A stretch of 64,000 nt of DNA from Bacilli bacterium (GCA_918272565.1 CAKJYW010000013.1:1-64000), one strand, 5' to 3'; positions 1-8,815 are shown, counted from the stretch's first letter. A program made the numbers and translations. The notes: generated by a model not told the origin, from the sequence alone.

Positions 1-2361
1 TTCGGTAGAAGAAGTGGTAATATAAACGGATATTTTAGCTGCATTGCGATAGGAAATAATGTATCAAATGTAAATATCATTGCTGCATCTATGTATCTAT
101 CAGGAAACGAATACAAAGGTTATATCGGAAACAATTGTAAATTCCTAGAAGTAATTGAAAAAACATACTATAAAATAGATGACAACGTTAATTATATTAG
201 TATGTTTGTTCCTTCTGGATGGACTCCAGTTATACCAACTGGAAGTTTTGAATACCACCATCCAACATATGTTAAAGGTTATTTTAAAATAGGAACTTCA
301 TATGTTTATATAAGCACAAACGAAGACCTAAAAAATAGTATGAATAATGAAGTTTATTCTACATATGAATCAGGGCAAGTAGTTGTTTATATGGATGTGT
401 TATATGCAGACAATACTAAGAAAATATATAAATATAATTTCACTGATAACTCTTGGAACTTAATAAGAACTGAAGGCGTTGTATATCCTATTAATATTAC
501 TCACGCTGAATTGCTAGCTTTAAAAAACAGCAACAAATTAATTCCTAATGCAACATATCGTATTACTGACTATCAATGCACTGTCGTTGCTAAGCAAACT
601 GACACACCAAACGGCACTGTAAATAATGCAATTCAAAGTGCTGGTCATCAGTTCGATATCATTGTTAAAGCTCTCACTACATCTAGATTAGATGTTAATG
701 CTAAAGCTTGTTTACACGAAGGTGATACTTATTTTGCAAACACAGACTTCAAAAAATGGGAGCTTAAATACGATATAGATGGAAGCATTGTTGATTGTGC
801 TTGGGTAGATCCAACAGCAGAAGGTTTCAAAGGTGTAATCTTCCATATGAAAGATGAGTATAATAACGAATGCTGGTATGATTTCAAAAACATTATGTAT
901 AGTGTTAATGCTTTGTATCAAACAAATGCTTCAACATATATTCAAAACTGGAATTTAAATAAAAGTTGGTATTATACGTTCCATTGTAATACAAATTCAA
1001 ATTCAGAAGTCTATGATGCTTCTATGCTTGGATATGTTGATGATCAATCTCTTGGAAAATATTTAATAGGTGCTAAAGAATGTCACATTAACGCTAGATA
1101 CGGTAGCAATAAAAGCTCTTGCTATGCTAGTTGTGAATACAAAACTTATAATCTTAATTATTGCGTTTTTGTTACTATAAATGACAATACTTATAAAAGA
1201 CCTATATGCGATATTCATTTAGGATTAAACTGCAGAGCTATTACAGCAGCACCAAATCAAGGCCATGGTGGTTCTATTTCAAAAATATATATCGAACATG
1301 ATTGTTATAAAATAATTCTTAATTCTTACAATACAATTTCTAATACAAAAATTGGATATGGTTCAAATACAATTATAGTAACATCTAGCAGTGGTGATAG
1401 CGTATATATCGGTCATCAATGTTCATCACTATATAATATAGGTGGAAGAACTCATATAGGCAACCGTTGTCATACTATAAAACCACATCCAGATCATAAT
1501 GTGCAAAGTTCGGCTAATATATCATGGCTCATATGTGGAGATGACTGTTCACATATTTATGTAAGACAATATCAAAACTATAATAGTGAAGGATCAAAAA
1601 CAGTTCATTTAGGTAACCACTGCCAATATATAACATTTATACATATGATGAATCTTTCTGTTGGCGATAACTGTAAGTATATTGATTGTGCCAAACCTAC
1701 AAATTGGTCTGATTCTATTGGTGCACAGCCAACTGTATATATAAGGCCTAACACTGTTTCTCCAGTTAGCAATGATTATGCTTACTTACAAACAAATACT
1801 GCATTAGCACATAAAGAAGTAAGATCCGAAGTCTATTGCACATACGATAATACTACAAGCACATATGCATTGTTTATGGATGTGTTTGAAACAGATGGAC
1901 ATATTAGAAAGTTTAAATATGATTCAACTACTAAATTATGGACATTATTAAATCCACAAAAATATCAACACAATTGCTATTTGAGATTCACTGGTGGAAC
2001 AAATATGGACAGTTATATAAATTTCTTTAACTTCTCATATATAGACGAAAGCCCAGAACCTTTAACTTTCGCTAACTTTAAAGAGTTGTTAAAAGAACGC
2101 TCATTTGAAGGATTTGGAATATATCATCTTTGTGCTTCTCAAAATAACTTTGGAGGAGTTGAACAAGATGTCTTAATGAAAGAAATTTTTCATGTTTCTT
2201 CTCCATCAGTTTGGGATGGCGTTAGAATTTATCAATTCTCTAATCCTACTTCGCAGTCACTACAAAATTATTCACTACAAAATTGGTTTGAATATGATGC
2301 ATCAATGGGAAGCTCGGCTAGAGGTATGCGTATAACAGATACAGTTACTCCTGTTGATTAA
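1..2361 (+). CDS. Tail fibre / receptor-binding-like protein, 5' end outside window
   Basis: The frame is open from base 1 with no stop, so the visible 786 residues are the C-terminal part of a longer protein; the first ATG at 91 is internal. The middle carries many short repeats of the type IGNNC, IGHQC, IGNRC, LGNHC and VGDNC, each followed by a beta-rich stretch, which suggests a right-handed beta-helix as in phage fibres. A module with the pattern EVY.TY...MDV...K(Y/F)KY......W.L occurs twice (about bases 346-465 and 1819-1950), an internal duplication. Role in host recognition is inferred from fold and position. There is no close promoter; a hairpin follows the stop. Confidence 0.6.
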   Translation, partial: FGRRSGNINGYFSCIAIGNNVSNVNIIAASMYLSGNEYKGYIGNNCKFLEVIEKTYYKIDDNVNYISMFVPSGWTPVIPTGSFEYHHPTYVKGYFKIGTSYVYISTNEDLKNSMNNEVYSTYESGQVVVYMDVLYADNTKKIYKYNFTDNSWNLIRTEGVVYPINITHAELLALKNSNKLIPNATYRITDYQCTVVAKQTDTPNGTVNNAIQSAGHQFDIIVKALTTSRLDVNAKACLHEGDTYFANTDFKKWELKYDIDGSIVDCAWVDPTAEGFKGVIFHMKDEYNNECWYDFKNIMYSVNALYQTNASTYIQNWNLNKSWYYTFHCNTNSNSEVYDASMLGYVDDQSLGKYLIGAKECHINARYGSNKSSCYASCEYKTYNLNYCVFVTINDNTYKRPICDIHLGLNCRAITAAPNQGHGGSISKIYIEHDCYKIILNSYNTISNTKIGYGSNTIIVTSSSGDSVYIGHQCSSLYNIGGRTHIGNRCHTIKPHPDHNVQSSANISWLICGDDCSHIYVRQYQNYNSEGSKTVHLGNHCQYITFIHMMNLSVGDNCKYIDCAKPTNWSDSIGAQPTVYIRPNTVSPVSNDYAYLQTNTALAHKEVRSEVYCTYDNTTSTYALFMDVFETDGHIRKFKYDSTTKLWTLLNPQKYQHNCYLRFTGGTNMDSYINFFNFSYIDESPEPLTFANFKELLKERSFEGFGIYHLCASQNNFGGVEQDVLMKEIFHVSSPSVWDGVRIYQFSNPTSQSLQNYSLQNWFEYDASMGSSARGMRITDTVTPVD

Positions 2362-2426
2362 AAAAAGTTTCTCATTTATTCTCAATTTTTCTCACTTTAT
2401 CAATAAACTCTTTATTTATTCAAATT

Positions 2427-2460
2427 AATCTCCTATAGTTATACTAACTATTAGGAGATT
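2427..2460 (+). promoter_or_regulatory. Hairpin holding the ribosome site of the next gene
   Basis: AATCTCCTATAGTT pairs with AACTATTAGGAGATT around a five-base loop, with one bulge. A T-rich run follows directly, so it could terminate transcription of the fibre gene. The 3' arm contains the AGGAG Shine-Dalgarno of the gene at 2467, so the same hairpin could hide that site. Visible structure is strong; function is inferred. Confidence 0.55.
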
Positions 2461-2466
2461 TTATTT

Positions 2467-2673
2467 ATGAAAGACTTATCAAATTACACAAAAGAAGAAT
2501 TCTTTGACATCTGCAAACGCTTACCTAATGATGTAATCAAGATTGTATTTGGTTATTTTCATAGAGATAAAACATATACAGTTACAGCATATGCTATAAA
2601 GAATCATATAAGTCTATCAACACTATATAGATATAAGCATCGAGTTGAACTGGAGTTTAAAAAGCACCGTTAA
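2467..2673 (+). CDS. Small helix-turn-helix-like protein
   Basis: A 68-residue basic protein. Residues about 38-64 (TAYAIKNHISLSTLYRYKHR) read like a helix-turn-helix with a recognition helix rich in Ser, Tyr, Arg and Lys. The start has an AGGAG at the right distance, but that site lies in the 3' arm of a hairpin. A short terminator overlaps the stop, so the gene looks monocistronic and individually controlled. A regulatory role is inferred; no family was recognised. Confidence 0.5.
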   Translation: MKDLSNYTKEEFFDICKRLPNDVIKIVFGYFHRDKTYTVTAYAIKNHISLSTLYRYKHRVELEFKKHR

Positions 2674-2687
2674 GGTGTTATTTTTTT
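2662..2687 (+). terminator. Rho-independent terminator
   Basis: AGCACC pairs with GGTGTT across the TAA stop of the HTH-like gene, followed by a run of T. The stem is short, so strength is uncertain. Confidence 0.5.
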
Positions 2688-2772
2688 GCCATTTTTTCTC
2701 ATTTATCATTATGAAAATTTTTGAGAAACTTTGATTCATATAATCTAATTGAAAAGAAAAGAGGAAGCGAAT

Positions 2773-3129
2773 ATGCCTTACGATCAATTTGGAAATTTTA
2801 GTCCTTATCCATATCCACAACAACAAAGACAGCCACAAAATGTATATGCTTTTGTTAATGGTTTAGAAGGAGCTAAATCATATCAAGTCCCTGCTAATCA
2901 AACAGTCTTACTTATGGACAGTGAACAACCAGTTTGCTATATGAAAACTGCTAATGCTTTAGGTCAAGGAACACTTAGATACTTTAAGCTTACCGAAGTT
3001 AAAGAAGCTGATATTAGAACTGCTCCACAGCAACAAAACAATTATGTTACTAAAGAAGAGTTTGAAGCGTTCGTTAAAAGATTAGAGAAGCTTGAACCAA
3101 AAGGAGAACAAGATGGCAAATCCGTTTAA
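2773..3129 (+). CDS. Conserved gut-phage virion-region protein
   Basis: 118 residues. I chose the ATG at 2773 over an in-frame TTG at 2749 because AGAGGAAG lies just upstream. The N-terminus is rich in Pro, Gln and Tyr; a core around NGLEGAKSYQVPANQTVLLM follows, and the C-terminal third is a charged coiled-coil-like segment. From memory this family sits beside the next gene in many phages of gut Bacillota; its function is unknown to me. A TATAAT at 2739-2744 suggests a promoter just upstream, but no convincing -35 is visible. The 3' end overlaps the next gene by 17 bases. Confidence 0.6.
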   Translation: MPYDQFGNFSPYPYPQQQRQPQNVYAFVNGLEGAKSYQVPANQTVLLMDSEQPVCYMKTANALGQGTLRYFKLTEVKEADIRTAPQQQNNYVTKEEFEAFVKRLEKLEPKGEQDGKSV

Positions 3130-3376
3130 TATTTTAAATCCTACTAATACTATGAATACTAACAACATGGCTAGTATTCGTAACGCATATCAAATGCTTA
3201 CTCAAACAAATAATCCTATGCAAGTCTTTCAACAAATGGCTATGAGAAATCCACAGCTACAACCAGTGATGAGTATGCTAAATCAAGGTATGCAACCTCA
3301 ACAAGTTTTTAATACACTGTGTCAACAAAGAGGTATTAACCCTAATGAATTCTTAAAGAGTATCACAGGGAAATAA
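3113..3376 (+). CDS. Small Asn/Gln/Met-rich virion-region protein
   Basis: 87 residues beginning MANPFNIL, with AAGGAG immediately upstream; an in-frame longer start at 3092 lacks such a site. Composition is dominated by Asn, Gln, Met and Pro, with short helices and the C-terminal pattern CQQRGINPNEFLKSI. Translation is coupled to the preceding gene by overlap. I recall this pair of genes together in other gut phages, near structural genes, with no assigned function. Confidence 0.6.
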   Translation: MANPFNILNPTNTMNTNNMASIRNAYQMLTQTNNPMQVFQQMAMRNPQLQPVMSMLNQGMQPQQVFNTLCQQRGINPNEFLKSITGK

Positions 3377-3394
3377 TATAGAAAGGAGAACATT

Positions 3395-3934
3395 ATGGAA
3401 TCAACAGGAATTGTCCCTACAATGCCAATTGGTGGTGGTGACTATGGATTCGGTGGTGGTTCTGGTATCTGGCTCTTCGCCATCCTCGCATTAATGTGGG
3501 GTGGATTCGGTGGTGGCTATGGTAATAACTTAGGTTACCGTGCTGCTACAGCAGAAGATGTAAGTAATGGCTTTAACTTCTCTGAACTTCAATCAGAGAA
3601 CAGAGATATCTTAGCATCAATCGAACGCAACAAAGCAGACATCGTTAGTAACATTCATGATGTTGCTATGAACGTAGCAGATACACGAGCTCACCAACAA
3701 GAATGTTGCTGTAACATCTTAAGAGCAATCGATGCTACAAACTACAACACAACGGCTCAAGTCCAAAAAGTCTTAGATGCAATGAATGCTAATAAGATTG
3801 AAGACTTACAAGCAAAGATCAATCAACTAGAACTTAACCAAGCATTAAATGGTGTAGTAAGATATCCATCTTCTTATACTTATAATGCTGGGCCAAGTCC
3901 ATTCTGCAACTGTGGTTGCAACGGAAACATTTAA
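3395..3934 (+). CDS. Glycine-rich membrane and coiled-coil protein with Cys cluster
   Basis: 179 residues with GAAAGGAG before the ATG. Residues about 13-50 are Gly-rich and contain a hydrophobic stretch (IWLFAILALMWGGF) that may insert in a membrane. A long helical region with an ECCCN motif near residue 107 follows, then a coiled coil (IEDLQAKINQLELNQAL), and a Cys-rich tail (CNCGCNGN). The layout matches a recurrent unannotated phage family near capsid or tail genes. A role in the virion or in membrane passage is a guess. A terminator follows. Confidence 0.55.
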   Translation: MESTGIVPTMPIGGGDYGFGGGSGIWLFAILALMWGGFGGGYGNNLGYRAATAEDVSNGFNFSELQSENRDILASIERNKADIVSNIHDVAMNVADTRAHQQECCCNILRAIDATNYNTTAQVQKVLDAMNANKIEDLQAKINQLELNQALNGVVRYPSSYTYNAGPSPFCNCGCNGNI

Positions 3935-3989
3935 TTAGTCTTATTGACATGACATACAGTCACTCAGCGTGAAAGCAAAATGTTTTTAC

Positions 3990-4026
3990 AGACTATTTAG
4001 GTGTTTCTCCTAAGTAGTCTTTTATT
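3990..4026 (+). terminator. Rho-independent terminator
   Basis: AGACTATTTAGG pairs with CCTAAGTAGTCT (one G-T pair) around a short loop, followed by TTTATTATTTT. It ends the small virion-type gene cluster. Confidence 0.75.
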
Positions 4027-4136
4027 ATTTTAACTAAAAAATGTAGTAAATTTTCTGTATATTCGACATTATTTTTGGAAAATATGCACAAAATATACCG
4101 ATTTTCATAAATTAATTCTAAAAAAAGGAGAATAAT

Positions 4137-4544
4137 ATGAACAACAGTTTAATCTATTTAACAACACCAACCACTGCTACAGTACCAGCTGATGGCATAT
4201 TACCATTAACTACAATCGTAAGAAGACGTGGACAATCTGTTCAACAATCTAATGACTCTGTTGTATTAGGAACGCCTGGATATTATCACGTTTCAGTTAA
4301 TGCTACATTCACAGCACCAGCTGCTGGCGTAGCTACATTAGAACTTAGACAAGATAACATCCAAGTGTCTGGAGCAACATCATCGTCAACAATTACTACA
4401 GCTACAACTGAAGTAGCAAGCATTTCATTTGAAGCAATAGTAAGAGTCACTTGCTGTGGAGCACCAGTTACATTGTCTGTAGTTAATACTGGCGTTGCAA
4501 TTACAACATCTAATATTTCATTAGCAGTTGAATACCTCGGTTAG
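4137..4544 (+). CDS. Jelly-roll-like capsid decoration / head-fibre candidate
   Basis: 135 residues with AAAAGGAG before the ATG. The sequence is almost all beta: short Thr/Ala/Val-rich strands, the segment GYYHVSVNATFTAPAAG, and a closing strand SLAVEYLG. This resembles the TNF/C1q-like C-terminal domain of BclA and similar trimeric fibre tips that also occur as phage head fibres. Assignment rests on strand pattern only. It is isolated by a terminator upstream and sits 10 bases before the next gene. Confidence 0.45.
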   Translation: MNNSLIYLTTPTTATVPADGILPLTTIVRRRGQSVQQSNDSVVLGTPGYYHVSVNATFTAPAAGVATLELRQDNIQVSGATSSSTITTATTEVASISFEAIVRVTCCGAPVTLSVVNTGVAITTSNISLAVEYLG

Positions 4545-4554
4545 GAGGAATCAT

Positions 4555-4992
4555 ATGCATAAGAAAATTTTAGAAGATGCTAATCACGAACAACTTAAAA
4601 AGTTTATTGATGAAGCATTATGTGAAGTCAAATATAAAGACTATGAAATGTATGAAGAGCTAGAGCTTGATTTATATCATAGTGTCTATGGATGCCACTT
4701 CAATGAATGGATGCTTAAGAAAGCACTTGAGCATATGGAAAACGAAGACGGAACTACTGGACATCATTGGTCACTTGAAGAAACTAATTCGGTAGCTAGA
4801 CAATACGGTATTGAATTCGTTCACATAAATCAATACGATTGGAACTACGTAATGAATATGATTTATTCAGATTACTACGGAGTAGTAAACAACGAAATCT
4901 CTACATATGTAAAGCTATCTAAAAAGTTCTTGCAAGATAAGGATGCACCAGAAGGTAAAGCTTTCAAATATTATATTGCAATGAAAAAATAA
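4555..4992 (+). CDS. Conserved phage protein, DUF7841-like
   Basis: 145 residues; the ATG at 4555 has TAGGAGGA in front, and the longer frame from 4528 does not. It is helical and acidic, with the segments ENEDGTTGHHWSLEETNSVA and NMIYSDYYGV. These match my memory of a widespread gut-phage family in which NTDGTTGAHW is the hallmark, often near virion genes. Function is unknown. A terminator follows, closing this block before the replication promoter. Confidence 0.6.
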   Translation: MHKKILEDANHEQLKKFIDEALCEVKYKDYEMYEELELDLYHSVYGCHFNEWMLKKALEHMENEDGTTGHHWSLEETNSVARQYGIEFVHINQYDWNYVMNMIYSDYYGVVNNEISTYVKLSKKFLQDKDAPEGKAFKYYIAMKK

Positions 4993-5045
4993 TTAGTTTA
5001 TAATCATTAGCGAAAAGTGTTTAATAGTCAACACAATTCGGCCAT

Positions 5046-5080
5046 AAGATGGGGAAGGGAAGAGCCTCATCTTTTTTATT
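5046..5080 (+). terminator. Rho-independent terminator
   Basis: AAGATGGGG pairs with CCTCATCTT (one G-T pair), followed by TTTTTATTTTT. It separates the virion block from the replication block. Confidence 0.75.
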
Positions 5081-5097
5081 TTTGTAATACATTTGTG

Positions 5098-5125
5098 TTG
5101 CTATTTATATTTTTTTGTTTATAAT
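5098..5125 (+). promoter_or_regulatory. Sigma-70-type promoter of the replication block
   Basis: TTGCTA, 16 bases, TATAAT. The -10 and downstream bases (5117-5138) are identical over 22 bases to those of the promoter at 10014, which suggests both are read together by host RNA polymerase early in infection. Confidence 0.75.
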
Positions 5126-5150
5126 AAATAGTAGATAGAAAGGACATATT

Positions 5151-5456
5151 ATGGAGACAGATAAGACAAAAGAATTAGTTGACAAAATTGCCAACGACAA
5201 CAGAAAGATTACAGTCGGAAACGCTGCAAGACTTTTAACAACATTATTTAAAACTTACTGCGAAAAAACAAAATCAGGCAAACCAGTAAGAGAAAAGTTA
5301 ACTGAGGAAGAATACAATTCATTCTTCTCTGGAGTAACTTACTCAATGTTAACTTCACTTTACTGCACAGCTGCGAAGAACAAAAAGGAACTTGACAAAA
5401 GACTTTTTGAAGTTGATGGAACTACAGAAATAGCTTTTAAAAAAGTAGAAGAATAG
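5151..5456 (+). CDS. Unknown protein, first gene of replication operon
   Basis: 101 residues with AGAAAGGA upstream, lying directly after a strong promoter. It is helical and charged, with no motif I recognise. The next ATG overlaps its stop region by one base spacing, so the two genes are probably co-translated. Confidence 0.6.
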   Translation: METDKTKELVDKIANDNRKITVGNAARLLTTLFKTYCEKTKSGKPVREKLTEEEYNSFFSGVTYSMLTSLYCTAAKNKKELDKRLFEVDGTTEIAFKKVEE

Positions 5457-5457
5457 T

Positions 5458-5916
5458 ATGGCTAGCCATTACGTTCATGAATATGATAGGAAACACGCAT
5501 ATAAAACAAGAGCTGTTACCTATCCAGTTCAAAGAATGTCTGACAATAAAACTCTAGAGTTTAGATCCATCGCAAAAATGTGCGAAGAGCTAGACTTAAG
5601 TGACTTTAAAGTTAGACAATTCTATCGTTCAAAAAAAGAATCAACTTACATTCGCAATAAGTCTAAAGATAAGCTGTATTTTTTAAAAAGACCAATAAAA
5701 GATATAGCTATTACAGCACGATTAGCAGAGGAAGACTATGACACTGGAGCACCAGAACGCCAAGAATTCACATCGCTATATCAATTAGTAAAACGATTCC
5801 GTGTTTCTAACTCTACAGTAGCAGAACTTAGAGCTATGCAACCGAAAGGAATCGAGTGTAAGAAAACTATCTACAACGAATTCAAAGTTAGATATTATCT
5901 TACGTTCTATAAATAG
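5458..5916 (+). CDS. Unknown basic protein with two HTH-like segments
   Basis: 152 residues. Two similar segments, FRSIAKMCEELDLSDFKVRQ (about residues 36-55) and FTSLYQLVKRFRVSNSTVAE (about 102-121), each look like a helix-turn-helix of the kind seen in NUMOD1/IENR-type DNA-binding modules. No nuclease core is visible. Role is unknown; DNA binding is inferred. It starts one base after the previous stop. Confidence 0.5.
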   Translation: MASHYVHEYDRKHAYKTRAVTYPVQRMSDNKTLEFRSIAKMCEELDLSDFKVRQFYRSKKESTYIRNKSKDKLYFLKRPIKDIAITARLAEEDYDTGAPERQEFTSLYQLVKRFRVSNSTVAELRAMQPKGIECKKTIYNEFKVRYYLTFYK

Positions 5917-5926
5917 GAGGATGCTT

Positions 5927-6106
5927 ATGAAGATATTAAAAATATTATTATTAATTCCTTATTATATCCTCTATTGCTTAGCTGTTGTAATCGAGATTCC
6001 ACTAGTAATAATGGACATCAGATTCTACAACAGATGTTATCTAGAAGGATTAAATAATCTTTATCAAAGATATCCAAGAGGTTCTAAAAGATATGAACAC
6101 AACTAA
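5927..6106 (+). CDS. Small single-pass membrane protein
   Basis: 59 residues. AGGAGG lies six bases before the ATG at 5927; an ATG at 5921 abuts the Shine-Dalgarno and is unlikely. Residues about 3-29 are strongly hydrophobic (ILLLIPYYILYCLAVVIEIP), then a basic tail. Its 3' end overlaps the ASCH gene by 14 bases. Function is unknown; inner-membrane location is inferred. Confidence 0.55.
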   Translation: MKILKILLLIPYYILYCLAVVIEIPLVIMDIRFYNRCYLEGLNNLYQRYPRGSKRYEHN

Positions 6107-6848
6107 ATATTTTGTCACTGACCAAAATTCTTGCTGCATATTCAAAGTTTGTGACACATACGAACTTGCAAAAAAATATGTAGATGAATTAGATGGTGAC
6201 TATTTAATAGAACCTGTCCTTCTTAAATACTTTGGAAAGGTAATCCTAATCTCTATTAGACCAGAATGGGTATATAAAATCCTAAAAGGTGAAAAGACAT
6301 TAGAGATTAGAAAACTATTCCCTAAAGATTATGTAGGATGGGTATTCATCTACTGCACTAAAGGCAAAACGGAATTGTATTACACCGACAAAGGTTACGT
6401 TTTAACAGACTTAGGAATAGGCAGCTATTATAAAAACACAAAACTATTAAATGGTTTAGTTGTTGCAAAGTTCTGGTGTGATAAGGTAGAAGAAATTAAA
6501 ATAGACAAAGGTGTTATGTGGAGATTTGGTGGACATATGTACATAACTGATAGTGTGTATGATGCAACAAAACTTCTTAGGTATAGCTGTCTTGAACAAT
6601 ATCAATTAGAAAACTATCTTCAAGGAAAAACTGGCTATGCTATTCATATTTCAAAATTAGAAGTGTTTGACAGACCACGAGAATTGTGCGAGTTTCACAC
6701 AAATATTAAAAAAGAACCACCTGAAGAATTATTATGTCCTGAATGTGGCAAACCTATGGAATATTATGAATATAAATATTTAACCAAAGCACCTCAATCG
6801 TGGCAGTTTATAGAAGATGAAAGGGTTGAACATTATGAAGGATTGTGA
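6093..6848 (+). CDS. ASCH (PUA-like) domain protein
   Basis: 251 residues. Residues about 48-75 (SIRPEWVYKILKGEKTLEIR) carry the ASCH signature: a helix with Lys, then K.LE.RK, with later strands VVAKFWCDKVEEI and GYAIHISKLEVFDRP completing the barrel. A C-terminal CPECGKPMEYYEY looks like half of a zinc knuckle. ASCH proteins bind or process RNA or modified nucleosides; the exact substrate here is unknown. It overlaps genes on both sides, so it is operonic. Confidence 0.7.
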   Translation: MNTTKYFVTDQNSCCIFKVCDTYELAKKYVDELDGDYLIEPVLLKYFGKVILISIRPEWVYKILKGEKTLEIRKLFPKDYVGWVFIYCTKGKTELYYTDKGYVLTDLGIGSYYKNTKLLNGLVVAKFWCDKVEEIKIDKGVMWRFGGHMYITDSVYDATKLLRYSCLEQYQLENYLQGKTGYAIHISKLEVFDRPRELCEFHTNIKKEPPEELLCPECGKPMEYYEYKYLTKAPQSWQFIEDERVEHYEGL

Positions 6849-7077
6849 TATATGTGAAAAAAATCCGTGTACTAAACACAATGAAGTCAATGGCTCTTGC
6901 ATAGACTTCAAAGAAAAAGAAATGTCTATAGAAGAGATTGAACTTCTATCAGCTAAACTAAGAGCAGCAACAATAGATTGTGACTTGCAAAGAGTCAACA
7001 ATATGAATGTAAATCTAACAAGAAGGGAATTAGTTTACCTCCACGAAAATGGTATCCCTAAGAAGTTATCAAAGTGA
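6835..7077 (+). CDS. Small Cys-containing unknown protein
   Basis: 80 residues using the ATG at 6835, which has AAAGGG upstream; a longer frame begins at 6817. It opens with CDICEKNPC, a possible metal knuckle, then a helical acidic middle. It overlaps the ASCH gene by 14 bases and the helicase gene by 29. No family recognised. Confidence 0.5.
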   Translation: MKDCDICEKNPCTKHNEVNGSCIDFKEKEMSIEEIELLSAKLRAATIDCDLQRVNNMNVNLTRRELVYLHENGIPKKLSK

Positions 7078-8452
7078 TTTCATAAGAAAGATACGCATAG
7101 CCTTCTCTCAAAAGAAAAGAAAAGTCTGTTGCGTAGCTGGATGTGGAGCTGGTAAAACTGTTCTAGCTAGTTTTATGTGTGCTAGTCACAATGATAAAAA
7201 TGAAAATAATTATTGTTGGTTTCTAGTTCATAGACAAGAGCTGATAGAACAAACACTAAATACATTCAAAATGTTTGGATTAAATACTGATAGAATATTT
7301 GTTGGTATGTATCAAACAGTTAGTCGTAGAAGTTCTGAAACATTTAGAAAGCCTACGCTTATTATATGTGATGAAGCTCATCATATATTAGCCAAGAGCT
7401 GGAAAAAAATAATCGATGCATTCGAAGATGTTCCTATAGTAGGACTAACTGCTACTCCTTGTAGATCCGACAACAAACCATTAGGCAATGCCTTTGATGA
7501 ATTGTGTACAACAGTATCAGTAAAATGGTTAATTGAACACAAATACTTAAGTAACTTTGAATACTATGCACCTAAAATAGAATTCGAAGAAAGAAGAAAA
7601 GGCACTGACTTTGACCAAATGTTCATTACATCACAGTTTATGGAAAGAAAAATCTATGGTGATGTATTGAAATATATTAATCCAAATAAAAAAACTATAA
7701 TCTATTGTCCATCAATACCTTTCTCCAAACTAATGGCTGATAAAATTAACGAACATTTCGCTAATAATATTGCTGTCCATTTCGATGGAGACACACCTAA
7801 AAAAGAAAGAGCTAACATAATCGAAAACTTCCGTAATGGCAACATTAAAATCTTATGCAATGTTGACTTAATAGGTGAAGGATTCGATGTTCCAGACTGC
7901 GAGTATTGCATATTGCTAAGGCCTACATTATCTCTTTCATTATTCATACAACAATCAATGAGATGTATGAGATATAAAGAAGGCAAGACAGCAATGATAA
8001 TCGATATGGTAGGTAACTGCTATAGGCACGGACTACCAGATGATGATAGAGACTGGAGTCTTGAATTCAAACCTAGACTAATCAGAGAAAAGAATGCTGA
8101 TTCTCAAGATGTAATCGTTAGACAATGTAAGAAATGTTTCCGTGTCTATAAAGGCAATGGAAGAATATGTCCTTACTGCTTTAACGACAATGGCAAAACC
8201 AAAAAGCAAATTGAAGAAGACGAAAAAGCAGAGCTCGAAAGAATTAATGCTATTGACAAAAGAAATAAAAACATTGAAGTTGCAACAGCTAAAGACTTCG
8301 GCGAATTAGTCAAAATAGGAATCGCAAGAAAATATAAAGATCCAGCTTTCTGGGCAACTAAAGTCCTACAATCAAGAAAAGCTAAGGAACTAGCTAAGGA
8401 AAAAAGACGTGCAGAACGAGAAGCAAAAAAACAATCAAAACAAAAAATCTGA
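7049..8452 (+). CDS. SF2 DEAH-box helicase with C-terminal zinc ribbon
   Basis: 467 residues. Walker A GCGAGKT at residues 31-37, motif Ia region FLVHRQELIEQ, DEAH near 108-111, motif III GLTATPCR, and a second RecA domain with motif IV-VI elements (IYCPSIPFSKLMA, DLIGEGFDVP, QQSMRCMRY). Residues about 360-380 hold a CxxC...CPYC zinc ribbon, and the tail is Lys-rich. This is the phage replication or recombination helicase type related to RadD/UvsW. It overlaps genes at both ends and has no clear ribosome site, so translation is probably coupled. Confidence 0.9.
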   Translation: MVSLRSYQSDFIRKIRIAFSQKKRKVCCVAGCGAGKTVLASFMCASHNDKNENNYCWFLVHRQELIEQTLNTFKMFGLNTDRIFVGMYQTVSRRSSETFRKPTLIICDEAHHILAKSWKKIIDAFEDVPIVGLTATPCRSDNKPLGNAFDELCTTVSVKWLIEHKYLSNFEYYAPKIEFEERRKGTDFDQMFITSQFMERKIYGDVLKYINPNKKTIIYCPSIPFSKLMADKINEHFANNIAVHFDGDTPKKERANIIENFRNGNIKILCNVDLIGEGFDVPDCEYCILLRPTLSLSLFIQQSMRCMRYKEGKTAMIIDMVGNCYRHGLPDDDRDWSLEFKPRLIREKNADSQDVIVRQCKKCFRVYKGNGRICPYCFNDNGKTKKQIEEDEKAELERINAIDKRNKNIEVATAKDFGELVKIGIARKYKDPAFWATKVLQSRKAKELAKEKRRAEREAKKQSKQKI

Positions 8453-8795
8453 AATCAGCATTCAAAACGAAATTGAACAATGGTGCGGTGAACACGACAT
8501 AGTATCAATAAGAATTAATGTTGGTAAAGGATATACACCAGATGGAAGATGGTTCAGCACTGGAGCACCGAATGGACATCCAGACTTATATCTTCTCCCT
8601 GGCGATGGCGTAATAATTTACGTTGAAACAAAAACACCAATAGGAAAGTTAAGACAAGACCAAAAAGATTTTCACGCTATGGCCCGTGCCAAAGGCTATG
8701 ACGTTATAGTTCCTAGGAGTTTAGAACAATTCATAGAGCAACTATATAAATGTCCAACACTTCCTAAAAGTTTCTATGACAGACACACTAACTAA
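8409..8795 (+). CDS. VRR-NUC domain nuclease
   Basis: 128 residues from a GTG at 8409 that has AAGGA upstream; no ATG fits. The PD-(D/E)XK core is visible: GAPNGHPDLYLL, then IIYVETKTPIGKLRQDQ, giving D, E-x-K and a Gln. The stand-alone VRR-NUC family has DNA structure-specific endonuclease activity and usually lies beside an SF2 helicase in phages, as here. The 44-base overlap with the helicase supports a common function. Confidence 0.88.
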   Translation: MQNEKQKNNQNKKSEISIQNEIEQWCGEHDIVSIRINVGKGYTPDGRWFSTGAPNGHPDLYLLPGDGVIIYVETKTPIGKLRQDQKDFHAMARAKGYDVIVPRSLEQFIEQLYKCPTLPKSFYDRHTN

Positions 8796-8815
8796 TTACT
8801 TAAGGAGAAAGTAAT

